DNA from: Akkermansia muciniphila | Lineage (GTDB): Bacteria; Pseudomonadota; Gammaproteobacteria; Burkholderiales; Burkholderiaceae_C | Direction of reading: 5' to 3' | NCBI GenBank assembly: GCA_943327015.2 | Contig: CALPVM020000017.1 | Location: 1-15,152 of the forward strand | DNA: 15,152 nucleotides | Shown: one piece after another, positions 5,418-13,962 of the stretch | How positions within the stretch are numbered: the stretch's first letter is position 1 | Layout: each line of letters begins with the position of its first letter | Made by a program: the position numbers and the translations under genes | Notes under the pieces: generated by a model | What the model saw: the letters and a program-made list of their open reading frames with translations, nothing else | Database searches by the model: none | Told to the model about the DNA's origin: nothing

Positions 5418-6262
5418 CGACACCCACCCTTAACCTGATTGGCGCTGGCCGTGTGGGGCAAACGCTGGCACATTTGTGGCACCAGCGTGGAACCTACATC
5501 ATTCAAGATGTGCTTACAACGCGCCATAAAAGCTCCCAAGCAGCATGCGTGACAATAGGTGCGGGTAAAGCGGTTGACACTATACAAGCCATGCGTACAG
5601 CCGATGTATGGATGCTTGCCGTGCCTGATGCACACATTGCCACTACCGCATACCAATTACAACAGGCTTTGGGTAGCGGCACCGAAAATAGCGACACCAC
5701 ATCTGCGCCTGTGGCTTTTCATTGCAGCGGTGCTTTAGCCGCAGAGCAGCTCGCACCCTTGGCAGAAATAGGCTGGCACACTGCCAGTGCGCACTGCATT
5801 TTAAGCTTTGCCTCGGTACCAAGCGCCGTAGCACAATTTGCCGGCACGCCCTGTGCTTTAGAAGGCCACGCCAACGCCTGCAACCACTTGCGCTCAGCAT
5901 TCACGGCCATTGGTGCACAATGTTTTGACGTAGCCAGCGCGCATAAAGTGCTGTACCACGCTGCAGCGGTATTTGCCACCAACTTTTTGCCGGTGTTGCA
6001 AAGCGTGGCAGAAGAAGCCTGGCACGCCACTGGCGTACCGCCAGAAATTATTATGCAGCTGCGCTCTGCATTGCTTGCCAACGCCACTGCCAACATCATT
6101 CGCCAAGGCCCTGCGGGCGCACTGACCGGCCCTGCCGCGCGGGGCGATCTGTCAGCCATTGCACACCAAGCCAAAGTGGTTAGCGCATGGAACCCGGATG
6201 CAGGTGCGGCCTACACGACTTTAAGCCAGTTGGCTTTGGGCATGAAAGCCACTAAAAACTGA
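5414..6262 (+). CDS. Rossmann-fold and DUF2520 domain protein
   Basis: This 282-residue protein starts at the ATG overlapping the srkA stop; a longer in-frame reading from 5327 would lie inside srkA and is rejected. The N-terminus has a dinucleotide-binding Gly motif, NLIGAGRVGQTLAHLW (G10-x-G12-x-x-G15). The Rossmann domain runs to about 125. The all-helical C-terminal half (about 130-260) is of the DUF2520 type and includes HKVLYHAAAVFATNF and TGPAARGD. The architecture resembles ketopantoate reductase and pyrroline-5-carboxylate reductase, so an NAD(P)-dependent oxidoreductase is plausible, but no substrate is known for the family. The last 11 bp overlap the end of the opposing glycosyltransferase gene. 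Confidence 0.85.
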   Translation: MTTPTLNLIGAGRVGQTLAHLWHQRGTYIIQDVLTTRHKSSQAACVTIGAGKAVDTIQAMRTADVWMLAVPDAHIATTAYQLQQALGSGTENSDTTSAPVAFHCSGALAAEQLAPLAEIGWHTASAHCILSFASVPSAVAQFAGTPCALEGHANACNHLRSAFTAIGAQCFDVASAHKVLYHAAAVFATNFLPVLQSVAEEAWHATGVPPEIIMQLRSALLANATANIIRQGPAGALTGPAARGDLSAIAHQAKVVSAWNPDAGAAYTTLSQLALGMKATKN

Positions 6263-7757
6263 TACTGCGCGGCTGCGGCTCACCCATCCACCCGAAACAG
6301 GCATAAAACCTGAAGTAACCCAACGGCTGGCCAAACCTTTTCACCGGCATGGTTTCCAGCCACTTACATTGAGAAAATCCATGCGGCGCCAGCGGCAGCG
6401 TATAGGCCATGTACGACCAGTCTACCAACAAGGCATTGCCGCCCTGCGGCATGTCACCGGCCCAAATGTCGAACTGGTCAAATCGGTCTTCCAGTACAAG
6501 CACCGGCAACGGCTTGGCGTACCAGCCCAGGCGGCTGGCCAGCGTCCAGTTTTGCACCGCCAGCGCCGGCAATTGGGCTGATTGCGCCAACCTTGTGGCA
6601 TGCTGCCCCGCTTGTTCCCATCCATGCAAATCCGCAAACGGATTGGGTTGGTCTGCCACCTCGGAAGAACTGGCAGACAACAAAGGACGTCCGCCAGTGA
6701 GCATAAGCAGCATCAAGCCGCCGCATAGCACCACCTGAATAGCTGCAACTGCGCCAAACCACCATTTACCAGCTTTTGCCAAGGTAAAACGCGCCAAAGC
6801 AATACCTGCAAACGGAGCCAACCCGACCCAAGCAGGCGCTGTCCAATGCGGCAAACTGCTACCCCCACCCGAGAGCAGTGCGTGCACGCCAAACGGAACT
6901 ACAAAAAACAAACCCAACCAGCGGTGATTAACAGCCACCCTGCGCCAACCAACAAAACCCCACCACAACAGCACCCCGTAGGCCACGACTTGAATAACCA
7001 AAAACTGCGCCAGATACAAGGCTTGCCATGCCCCTCCTTTACCATGCTGGGTTTGGTAAAGAAAAGACACCCAGTCGTTTTGCGCATTCCATACCAGCAC
7101 CGGCAGCACCATGAACACCGCCAAACCCGTAGCCAACCACAAACGATAATTAACCAACAAACGCCAACCGTGCGCGGCCAACAAACACACAGCCACCGCA
7201 CATGCCGGCAAAATAGCGGTGTATTTGCTTAATCCCGCCAAACCCAGCAACACGGCCAACTTGAACCACGGCAATGTTTTTTGAACGGCGGCAACCTGCA
7301 TCAAGTCCAGTGTTTGCAACATGAGTAAAGCCAGCCACAGCATCAGCAAGGTATCGGGCAGCAATCCAATGCCAAGCAAATGCAGCAAGGGTGTCAAAGC
7401 CAGACAAAGCACCGCATAAAAACCGGATGTTTGCGCCAGCTCTGCCTGTGGCTGTAAACGCAAGGCCAGCCGATGCACCGCCAAGAGCGTTGTCACCCAC
7501 AACAGCCCGGGCAACAAGCGCAGCAGCCACAAGGGGGCATCTATAGACACCAGAGGCCACTGAATCCAGCCTACTAGCGGAGGGTGGTCAAAATAGCTCA
7601 ACGCCGGGCGGTAGGCGTACAGCAAATAATGCGCCTCATCCACCGTGAGCCCGACACTGCTGCCCAGCGCGAAATGCAACACAAACGCTACTGCCAGCAC
7701 CCCATACAGCGGCAGACATTGTTTTTTAAGCTGCATGCCAAGCCTGAGCATGTGCAT
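6252..7757 (-). CDS. GT39-family (ArnT/PMT-like) membrane glycosyltransferase
   Basis: A 501-residue integral inner-membrane protein with about ten to twelve hydrophobic helices. Family members move a sugar from an undecaprenyl- or polyprenyl-phosphate donor to a lipid or protein acceptor on the periplasmic side. The first periplasmic loop has the acidic motif TVDEAHYLLY (D40, E41 in this numbering) expected to be catalytic and the YFDHPPLVGW element typical of ArnT-like proteins. The C-terminal 120 residues form a small soluble domain. Acceptor and sugar are unknown. The start is uncertain: TTG 7763, ATG 7757, ATG 7751 and ATG 7736 are in frame. The last has the best SD (AGG 6 nt upstream); 7757 is used here. 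It begins just after the gshB stop and is probably the last gene of the operon. Confidence 0.82.
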   Translation of the reverse strand: MHMLRLGMQLKKQCLPLYGVLAVAFVLHFALGSSVGLTVDEAHYLLYAYRPALSYFDHPPLVGWIQWPLVSIDAPLWLLRLLPGLLWVTTLLAVHRLALRLQPQAELAQTSGFYAVLCLALTPLLHLLGIGLLPDTLLMLWLALLMLQTLDLMQVAAVQKTLPWFKLAVLLGLAGLSKYTAILPACAVAVCLLAAHGWRLLVNYRLWLATGLAVFMVLPVLVWNAQNDWVSFLYQTQHGKGGAWQALYLAQFLVIQVVAYGVLLWWGFVGWRRVAVNHRWLGLFFVVPFGVHALLSGGGSSLPHWTAPAWVGLAPFAGIALARFTLAKAGKWWFGAVAAIQVVLCGGLMLLMLTGGRPLLSASSSEVADQPNPFADLHGWEQAGQHATRLAQSAQLPALAVQNWTLASRLGWYAKPLPVLVLEDRFDQFDIWAGDMPQGGNALLVDWSYMAYTLPLAPHGFSQCKWLETMPVKRFGQPLGYFRFYACFGWMGEPQPRSISF

Positions 7758-7763
7758 CACCAA

Positions 7764-8717
7764 TTACAACGCCGCTTCCAGCGCATCCATGAACATGGCC
7801 GCCACATCAAAACCGGTTTGCTGCGTGATCTCTTGAAAACACGTTGGACTGGTCACGTTAATCTCAGTAAGTTTGTCGCCAATCACATCCAAACCAACCA
7901 ACAACAGCCCACGCTCCGCCAGCACCGGCCCTAATGCATGGGCAATTGCATAATCAGAATCTGTCAAGGCTTGCGCTACCCCTTTGCCACCGGCGGCCAG
8001 GTTTCCACGCACCTCGGTGCCCTGCGGAATGCGCGCCAGACTATAGGGCACAGGCTTGCCGCCGATTACCAGCACCCGCTTGTCGCCCTGTGCAATAGCA
8101 GGCAAAAATTGTTGCACCATGAGGGTGTGGGCGCCATTGTTATTGAGGGTCTCAATAATGCTACCCAAGTTCAAGGCATCTTCTTTTACACGGAATATGC
8201 CCATACCACCCATGCCGTCCAGCGGTTTCAAAATAATGTCTTGGTGCCGGGCATGAAAACGGCGTACCGCATCGGCACTTCGTGTAACCAAGGTCGGGGC
8301 TATCCACTGCGGAAACTCCAATATCGCCAGTTTTTCGGGGTGGTCACGCAATGCTCGCGGGCGGTTAAAAACCTTGGCGCCCTCACGCTCCGCTTGCTCC
8401 AGCAAATGGGTGGCGTAAAAGTATTCAGCATCAAACGGCGGGTCTTTACGCATTAGCACGGCATCAAAGTCTTTTAACGCTGCATGCGCGCCAAATGCTT
8501 GCGGTGGTAACTCGGCAAACCAACTCTCATCGCTACCAGTTAGCTGCAGGTAGCGGGTACTGCAACGCACCACATCGTCTTTGTGCCATACCAAATGCTG
8601 CGGCTCACAGGCCGCTACTTGGTGGCCTCGCCGCTGCGCCTCACGCATCATGGCAAAGGTGCTGTCTTTGCTGATCTTAAAAGTCTCTAGCGCATCAGCA
8701 ACAAACAATATATGCAT
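7764..8717 (-). CDS. gshB: Glutathione synthetase
   Basis: This cytosolic ATP-grasp ligase joins gamma-glutamylcysteine and glycine to give glutathione, the second step of the pathway. The 317 residues match the usual bacterial length. The N-terminal domain contains RKDPPFD (90-96) and NRPRALRDHPEKL (118-130). ATP-grasp follows with KPLDGMGGMGIF (164-175), GDKRVLVIGGKP (211-222), the RGN substrate loop (237-239) and the metal-binding EINVTSPT (285-292). All are intact. It starts 4 nt after the kup stop and is separated from gshA by kup alone, so both glutathione genes are likely on one transcript. Confidence 0.96.
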   Translation of the reverse strand: MHILFVADALETFKISKDSTFAMMREAQRRGHQVAACEPQHLVWHKDDVVRCSTRYLQLTGSDESWFAELPPQAFGAHAALKDFDAVLMRKDPPFDAEYFYATHLLEQAEREGAKVFNRPRALRDHPEKLAILEFPQWIAPTLVTRSADAVRRFHARHQDIILKPLDGMGGMGIFRVKEDALNLGSIIETLNNNGAHTLMVQQFLPAIAQGDKRVLVIGGKPVPYSLARIPQGTEVRGNLAAGGKGVAQALTDSDYAIAHALGPVLAERGLLLVGLDVIGDKLTEINVTSPTCFQEITQQTGFDVAAMFMDALEAAL

Positions 8718-8721
8718 CTTT

Positions 8722-10590
8722 TTAAATTTCTATTTTCGAACCGAGCTCAACCACTGCATTGTTCGGCAAGTTCAAAAAGTCGGCCACGTTACCGGCATTA
8801 TGGTGCATTTGGGCAAACAGCTTTTCGCGCCAATGCGCCATGCCAGTGCCAATGGTCGGCACCACCGAATCGCGCGACAAAAAGTAACTGGTGGTCATGG
8901 GGTTCAGGTCGCAGCCCATACCCTTGACGCTCTGCAAGGCCAAGGGTACATCGGGGTCATTTTTAAAACCGTAGTTGATAATCACTTGCCAACAGTCGTG
9001 CCCCAAGGCTTCAATTTCTATGCGCTTATCCAAGCCAACCCAAGGCACTTCGTGACTTCGTACCGTTACAAACAAATTGTTAGAGTGCAGTACCTTGTTG
9101 TGCTTGAGGTTATGTAACAACGCATTGGGCACTGTGCCGACCTCGGTTGTTAAAAAAACCGCAGTTCCATCCACACGCACTGGCGGGCTGTAAAACACAG
9201 CCTCTAGAAACGACTTTAACTCCAGCGCGTCGGCACGCAATTTGGCATTCAGCAGTCTTCTGCCGTCTTTCCAGGTAGCCATGAGCATGAATACAGCCCC
9301 CCCAATCAGGAGAGGGAACCAACCGCCATCTGCCAGTTTGAGCATGTTGGATGCGAAAAACGCAAAATCGACTACAAAAAACACACCGGTTGCGGCAAGG
9401 CACAGTGCCAACGGGTATTTCCAGTGAAAACGAATCACGTAATAGGTGAGCACCGTGGTGATAAGCATATCGGTACACACGGCAATGCCGTATGCTGCAG
9501 CGAGATTGCTGGACGATTTAAACATAACCACTGCCAGCACAATAGCCACAAACAAACCCCAATTGACAAAGGGAATGTATATTTGTCCGGCATCACGCGA
9601 GCTGGTGTGCAAAATTCGCAAACGCGGCAAATACCCCAACTGAATAACCTGCTTGGTGACACTGAATGCACCGGTAATCAGCGCTTGGGACGCAATAACG
9701 GCAGCCATGGTAGCCAAAATAACCAATGGAATCAAGGCCCAACTAGGTGCCATCAGGTAAAAGGGATTTTTAACCGCGAGTGGATTTTGCAGCAGCAAGG
9801 CGCCTTGGCCGAAATAATTAAGCGTCAAAGACGGCATAACCACGCTGAACCAAGCTAAACGGATCGGTTTTTTGCCAAAATGCCCCATATCGGCATACAA
9901 GGCCTCAGCACCTGTTACGCACAACACTATGGCACCGAGCAACACGAAAGTGGTGCCTGGGTTGTTCCACATAAACATCAGAGCATAGTGGGGACTCAGC
10001 GCCTTCAAAATAACGGGGTTGTCTACGATATGCACTATGCCAAGCAGTGCCAATACTAAAAACCAGACAAGGGTAATGGGTCCGAAAAATTTGCCAATTC
10101 CGGCGGTGCCACGCTTTTGCACTGAAAACAACAAAAACATGACCACCAGCGTCAGTGGAACCACAAAACGTTTAAATTGAGGCGAAATGACCTCTAGACC
10201 CTCCATCGCACCCAACACCGATATTGCGGGTGTTATGACGCCGTCGCCATAAAACAAACAGGTTCCAAATACCCCAATAACCAGCAGAAAACGACGCAGC
10301 CGAGGCCTATCTTTTACCGCCTGCGAGGCCAATGCCAACATAGCAACCAAGCCGCCTTCGCCATTGTTGTCAGCCCTGAGCACCAATGCCACGTATTTAA
10401 TTGAAACAATAAGGGTGAGCGTCCATACGATCATGGACAAAATACCCAGCACGTTGTCTGGCGTAAAGGGGACATGGCCGGAGCCAAAGACCTCTTTTAA
10501 TGCATAGAGAACGCTGGTACCTATGTCGCCATAGACTACGCCAATAGCACCTAATGTGAGTGCGGGAAGAGTGGATTTACTTGCTGACAC
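8722..10590 (-). CDS. kup: Low-affinity K+ transporter Kup
   Basis: Kup imports K+ with protons across the inner membrane. The 622 residues fit the family: about 12 membrane helices in the first 450 residues and a cytosolic C-terminal domain of about 170. The signature GVVYGDIGTSVLYALKE is at 17-33, with Val in place of the usual Pro of GTSPLY, as in some Burkholderiales homologues I recall. NNGEGG (74-79) and YGDGVITPAISVLGA follow. The start is GTG (10590-10588), with a weak SD. The 112 bp between gshA and kup (10591-10702) are the largest gap in the block. They could hold a secondary promoter, but I see no clear one. Confidence 0.94.
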   Translation of the reverse strand: MSASKSTLPALTLGAIGVVYGDIGTSVLYALKEVFGSGHVPFTPDNVLGILSMIVWTLTLIVSIKYVALVLRADNNGEGGLVAMLALASQAVKDRPRLRRFLLVIGVFGTCLFYGDGVITPAISVLGAMEGLEVISPQFKRFVVPLTLVVMFLLFSVQKRGTAGIGKFFGPITLVWFLVLALLGIVHIVDNPVILKALSPHYALMFMWNNPGTTFVLLGAIVLCVTGAEALYADMGHFGKKPIRLAWFSVVMPSLTLNYFGQGALLLQNPLAVKNPFYLMAPSWALIPLVILATMAAVIASQALITGAFSVTKQVIQLGYLPRLRILHTSSRDAGQIYIPFVNWGLFVAIVLAVVMFKSSSNLAAAYGIAVCTDMLITTVLTYYVIRFHWKYPLALCLAATGVFFVVDFAFFASNMLKLADGGWFPLLIGGAVFMLMATWKDGRRLLNAKLRADALELKSFLEAVFYSPPVRVDGTAVFLTTEVGTVPNALLHNLKHNKVLHSNNLFVTVRSHEVPWVGLDKRIEIEALGHDCWQVIINYGFKNDPDVPLALQSVKGMGCDLNPMTTSYFLSRDSVVPTIGTGMAHWREKLFAQMHHNAGNVADFLNLPNNAVVELGSKIEI

Positions 10591-10702
10591 TATCTAACCC
10601 GGCTAAACACGTCAGCCTGGCTCCGTTCCTTAAGGGACTGCTATTTTGCGCCTTTCAGCGTGCTTGTGGAAGCAAATAGACTAAAAAATTTTGCGCCGGC
10701 GC

Positions 10703-11989
10703 CTAATCCATCAATTCTGCATCAGGATCTGTAGCTTCTAACTCGTAACTGGCGGCCAACGAAGCGAGTCGAGCAATCACACCATACATGTAAAAGCGGT
10801 TGGGAGCGCTTACGCCCGGACGGGTTCCCGGCTGCGGCAAGCGGGTGGTTTCCGCAAAAGCCAGCGGCACGTAGGTGGAGTCGGTCAGTTTGACATCATC
10901 TTGCACACCTGAATGAGCGTGCACACGGTAAAACCCCCCCACCACGTACCGATCCATCAGGTATACCACTGGCTCGGCAACCGCATCGTGCATGCGCTCA
11001 TGGGTCAAGACACCCTCTTGAATCAAAATATCCTGTACGCTGCTCACGCCTGACTGCTTGAACATAGTGCGCTGCAGGGTAGACGCCAATTGTTTGGGAT
11101 CCTGCACCGTCATGGTGCCTGAGCCTTGGCGGCCGTGTTCCAGCTTGACAACCACAAACGGTTTTTCCTTGATGCCAAACTCTTTATAGCGGCGTTTTAT
11201 TTTTGACAACATCGCATCCGTTGCATCAGCCAGGGTAACAATGTCATGCTCTGCAGCCGTATCCACGCCATTCAGGTGCTCCAGCATAGGGTTAATAAGC
11301 CAAGGGTCTATGCCAATCAGCTTGCCAAAACGTTTGGCCAGCTCTTCGTAGGCTTTGTACAAATTACTTTTGCGCCTTATAGTTGCACTTGCATGCAAGG
11401 GCGGTAGCAAATGTTGCTGGTGCAGGTCTTCCAAAATACCAGGCACGCCGGTGTGCAAATCGTTGTTGAGCAAAATGGTGCAAGGGTCAAAATGGGCAAC
11501 ACCAATGCGCCCGTTTGCACGGGTAACAGGCTCAATATTGAACGTACGTCCATCCGGTAGCTCAATCGGGGTAGTGGTTTTGACTTCCGGGCTAATGGAG
11601 CCGATACGCACGTTCAAGCCTGCCATATGAAAAATCTGCTGTAACTGCGCCAGATTACTCAAATAAAACGTGCTGTGAACGTTGCTGTCAGAAACAATCA
11701 GTAAATTACGCGCTTCAGGGCAAATTTTCTCAATCGCTGCCATGGCCGCTTGCACTGCCAACGGTAATACCTCGGGGCTCAGGTTATGCCAAGCAGATGG
11801 AAACAAATTGGCATTCAATGGTGCCAATTTAAAACCTGCGTTACGCACATCGACCGAGGTATAAAACGGCGGTGTATGCTCCATCCACTCCAAACGAAAC
11901 CAGCGCTCAATGGCAGGCATCGAGTCCAGCACGCGCTGCTCAAGTTCGTTAATTGGGCCGGATAGAGCCGTTACCAGATGAGGAACCAT
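10703..11989 (-). CDS. gshA: Glutamate-cysteine ligase, betaproteobacterial type
   Basis: The enzyme makes gamma-glutamylcysteine from glutamate and cysteine with ATP, the rate-limiting step of glutathione synthesis. The 428-residue sequence belongs to the GshA family typical of betaproteobacteria (Pfam GshA, PF08886), which has no obvious similarity to the E. coli enzyme. Recognisable stretches include NANLFPSAWHNL, FDPCTILLNNDLH, FVVVKLEHGRQGSGTM (glycine-rich, probably nucleotide-binding), YVVGGFYRVH and the C-terminal APNRFYMYGVIARLASLAA. The length is normal. It lies 18 bp downstream of proA and just before kup, in line with an operon in which gshB follows kup. Confidence 0.92.
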   Translation of the reverse strand: MVPHLVTALSGPINELEQRVLDSMPAIERWFRLEWMEHTPPFYTSVDVRNAGFKLAPLNANLFPSAWHNLSPEVLPLAVQAAMAAIEKICPEARNLLIVSDSNVHSTFYLSNLAQLQQIFHMAGLNVRIGSISPEVKTTTPIELPDGRTFNIEPVTRANGRIGVAHFDPCTILLNNDLHTGVPGILEDLHQQHLLPPLHASATIRRKSNLYKAYEELAKRFGKLIGIDPWLINPMLEHLNGVDTAAEHDIVTLADATDAMLSKIKRRYKEFGIKEKPFVVVKLEHGRQGSGTMTVQDPKQLASTLQRTMFKQSGVSSVQDILIQEGVLTHERMHDAVAEPVVYLMDRYVVGGFYRVHAHSGVQDDVKLTDSTYVPLAFAETTRLPQPGTRPGVSAPNRFYMYGVIARLASLAASYELEATDPDAELMD

Positions 11990-12007
11990 CGTACTACTTT
12001 CAAAAGA

Positions 12008-13300
12008 TTAAACCCTAACCTCACCCTGACCCAAAACCACATATTTGAGTGAAGTTAAACCGTTGATACCCACCGGGCCACGGGCATGGAATTTGTCGGT
12101 ACTGATACCGATTTCGGCACCCAATCCATATTCAAAACCATCGGCAAAACGGGTGCTGGTATTGACCATGACGCTGGAAGAATCGACTTCGCGTAAAAAA
12201 CGCTGCGCATGCATGTGGTCACGGGTAACAATGGCTTCGGTATGGTGCGAAGAATATTGGTTAATGTGCGCTATGGCTTCATCAACACCCGCAACCACTT
12301 TGATGCTGATGATGGGTGCCAGGTACTCTTCGTACCAATCGGCCTCAAGAGCATCCTTAAGCACCGCACCCGGCACATCGGCTAAAAATGCACGACTTTG
12401 CGGGCAGACCCGCATCTCAACCTGCTTATCGGCAAATACTTTGCCAATAAGGGGTAAGAACTCAGCGGCTACGCCTTGTGCTACCAGCAAGCTCTCCGTG
12501 GCATTGCAGGGGCTGTATTTTTGGGTTTTGGCGTTGTCTACCAAGGTAAGCGCCATCGACACATCACAAGGGTCATCCACGTACATATGGCAATTGCCGT
12601 CCAGGTGTTTGATAACAGGAACTTTGGCATCGCGGCTAATGCGCTCGATCAGGCTTTTGCCACCTCTAGGAATAATGACATCGACATACTGCGGCATAGT
12701 AATTAAGTGGCCCACCACTTCGCGGTCGGTAGTTTGCACCAGTTGCACTGCAGCCGCTGGCAAGCCACTATCAGTCAATGCCTGCTGCACCAAACGCGCC
12801 AGGGCTTTGTTGGAGTCAATCGCTTCCGAGCCACCGCGCAAAATACAGGCGTTGCCACTTTTAATGGACAAACTGGCAGCCTCAATTGTGACGTTAGGGC
12901 GGCTTTCAAAAATCATGCCGAACACACCAATAGGCACCCGCATTTGCCCAACCCGAATGCCGCTGGGCTGCTGTTGCATGCCTGATATTTCACCAATCAC
13001 ATCGGGCATAGCAGCCAACTGCTCGCAGCCCTGGGCACAGGTTTCAATCACTTTGGGCGTGAGTTTGAGGCGGTCGACCATCGGCTCTGCCAACCCGGCG
13101 GCGCGCGCACGTTCCAAATCAAGCGCATTGGCTTGCTGCAGGCTTTCGGTATTGGCCCGCAACAATGCTGCAAGTTGCTTTAATGCTGCATTTTTGGTGG
13201 CTGCAGTGGCTTTGGCCATCGTTGCAGATGCGGCTTTGGCGTTTTGACCCAAGGTTTGCGTGTATTCCTGGGTATTTGATTCAACAATAATAGCTGACAT
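12008..13300 (-). CDS. proA: Gamma-glutamyl phosphate reductase
   Basis: ProA reduces gamma-glutamyl phosphate with NADPH to glutamate semialdehyde in proline synthesis, in the cytoplasm. The 430 residues belong to the aldehyde dehydrogenase superfamily. Diagnostic segments are VPIGVFGMIFESRPNVT (122-138), LRGGSEAIDSN (154-164), IPRGGKSLIE (210-219), the nucleophile Cys265 in KYSPCNATESLLV, and the ALDH-like NTSTRFADGFEYGLGAEIGI. The gene is preceded by a 41-bp gap after the second gst gene. proB, the kinase partner, is not in the window; in many bacteria the two are adjacent, so here proA stands apart from it. A long open frame opposite this gene is a shadow. Confidence 0.96.
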   Translation of the reverse strand: MSAIIVESNTQEYTQTLGQNAKAASATMAKATAATKNAALKQLAALLRANTESLQQANALDLERARAAGLAEPMVDRLKLTPKVIETCAQGCEQLAAMPDVIGEISGMQQQPSGIRVGQMRVPIGVFGMIFESRPNVTIEAASLSIKSGNACILRGGSEAIDSNKALARLVQQALTDSGLPAAAVQLVQTTDREVVGHLITMPQYVDVIIPRGGKSLIERISRDAKVPVIKHLDGNCHMYVDDPCDVSMALTLVDNAKTQKYSPCNATESLLVAQGVAAEFLPLIGKVFADKQVEMRVCPQSRAFLADVPGAVLKDALEADWYEEYLAPIISIKVVAGVDEAIAHINQYSSHHTEAIVTRDHMHAQRFLREVDSSSVMVNTSTRFADGFEYGLGAEIGISTDKFHARGPVGINGLTSLKYVVLGQGEVRV

Positions 13301-13341
13301 TGTATTGGATGAGTGAATGAAGTTAGCTGCTGGTTATACCA

Positions 13342-13962
13342 TCATACCTTGGCGCTCGGACGCATTGCCACCCGATCGCGCCAGTCCTGCAAAGCATGTA
13401 AACCTGCGTCTTTGGGAACAAATTTCAGTAAACCGCGCGCAAATTCGATGGCGCAAAAGGCGGTGATGTCGGCAATAGTAAAACGATTGTCTGCCATCCA
13501 CGCTTGTTGTTGCAGCTTTTTATCAAAGCTGCGCGCAATGGACAGTGCTTTTTCCGCTTGACTGCGCCCAAACTCAGGAAACTGTGGTTGCTCCAGTGCA
13601 GCCAAACCCGGATGGGTATGGCGTATGGCCTGTGCAAACCCTAAAAAAAAGCTCCACTCAATTTGCCGGTCTGCCATTTCAATCCATGCCCGCTCTTCAA
13701 ACGTAGATCCCATCAAATTAGGCTCAGGAACTAGCCCCTCCAGATAACTGCAAATGGCGCGCGATTCGCTCAAAAAGCGCCCATCGTCCAGCTCTAGTAC
13801 CGGAACCTTGGCCATAGGGTTCTTGACCATAAAGGCGCTACCTTGGTGTTCGCCTTGGTTTAGATCGACCTGCACCAGTTCAATGTTCTGGATATTTTTT
13901 TCTGCCATAAACATTTGTACACGGCGTGGATTGGGTGCACGGGGCGAAATGTACAGTTTCAT
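13342..13962 (-). CDS. Glutathione S-transferase family protein
   Basis: A 206-residue cytosolic GST. The thioredoxin-like N-terminal domain (about 1-80) starts MKLYISPRAPNPRRVQMFM, has the cis-proline of KVPVLEL at P54 and the glutathione-binding E66-S67 in SESRAI. The helical C-terminal domain (about 90-200) contains FTIADITAFCAIEFA, the standard N-capping box of the fold. The activating residue is probably Ser6 or a nearby residue; I cannot fix the class. It overlaps the preceding gst gene by 4 bp and precedes proA and gshA, so it sits in a transcript that also makes its cosubstrate. Substrate unknown. Confidence 0.9.
   Translation of the reverse strand: MKLYISPRAPNPRRVQMFMAEKNIQNIELVQVDLNQGEHQGSAFMVKNPMAKVPVLELDDGRFLSESRAICSYLEGLVPEPNLMGSTFEERAWIEMADRQIEWSFFLGFAQAIRHTHPGLAALEQPQFPEFGRSQAEKALSIARSFDKKLQQQAWMADNRFTIADITAFCAIEFARGLLKFVPKDAGLHALQDWRDRVAMRPSAKV

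Noticed and set aside
10681..10702. A terminator after gshA (GCGCCGGCGC followed by A4T6 on the - strand)
   Set aside because: The palindrome can form only a three-base-pair stem with a four-base loop. It is too weak to call, though it might slow transcription before kup.
12045..13247. A 400-codon open frame on the + strand opposite proA
   Set aside because: It is a mirror of a highly conserved gene, with no resemblance to a protein family and no ribosome binding site. Long antisense frames are common opposite GC-biased codons.
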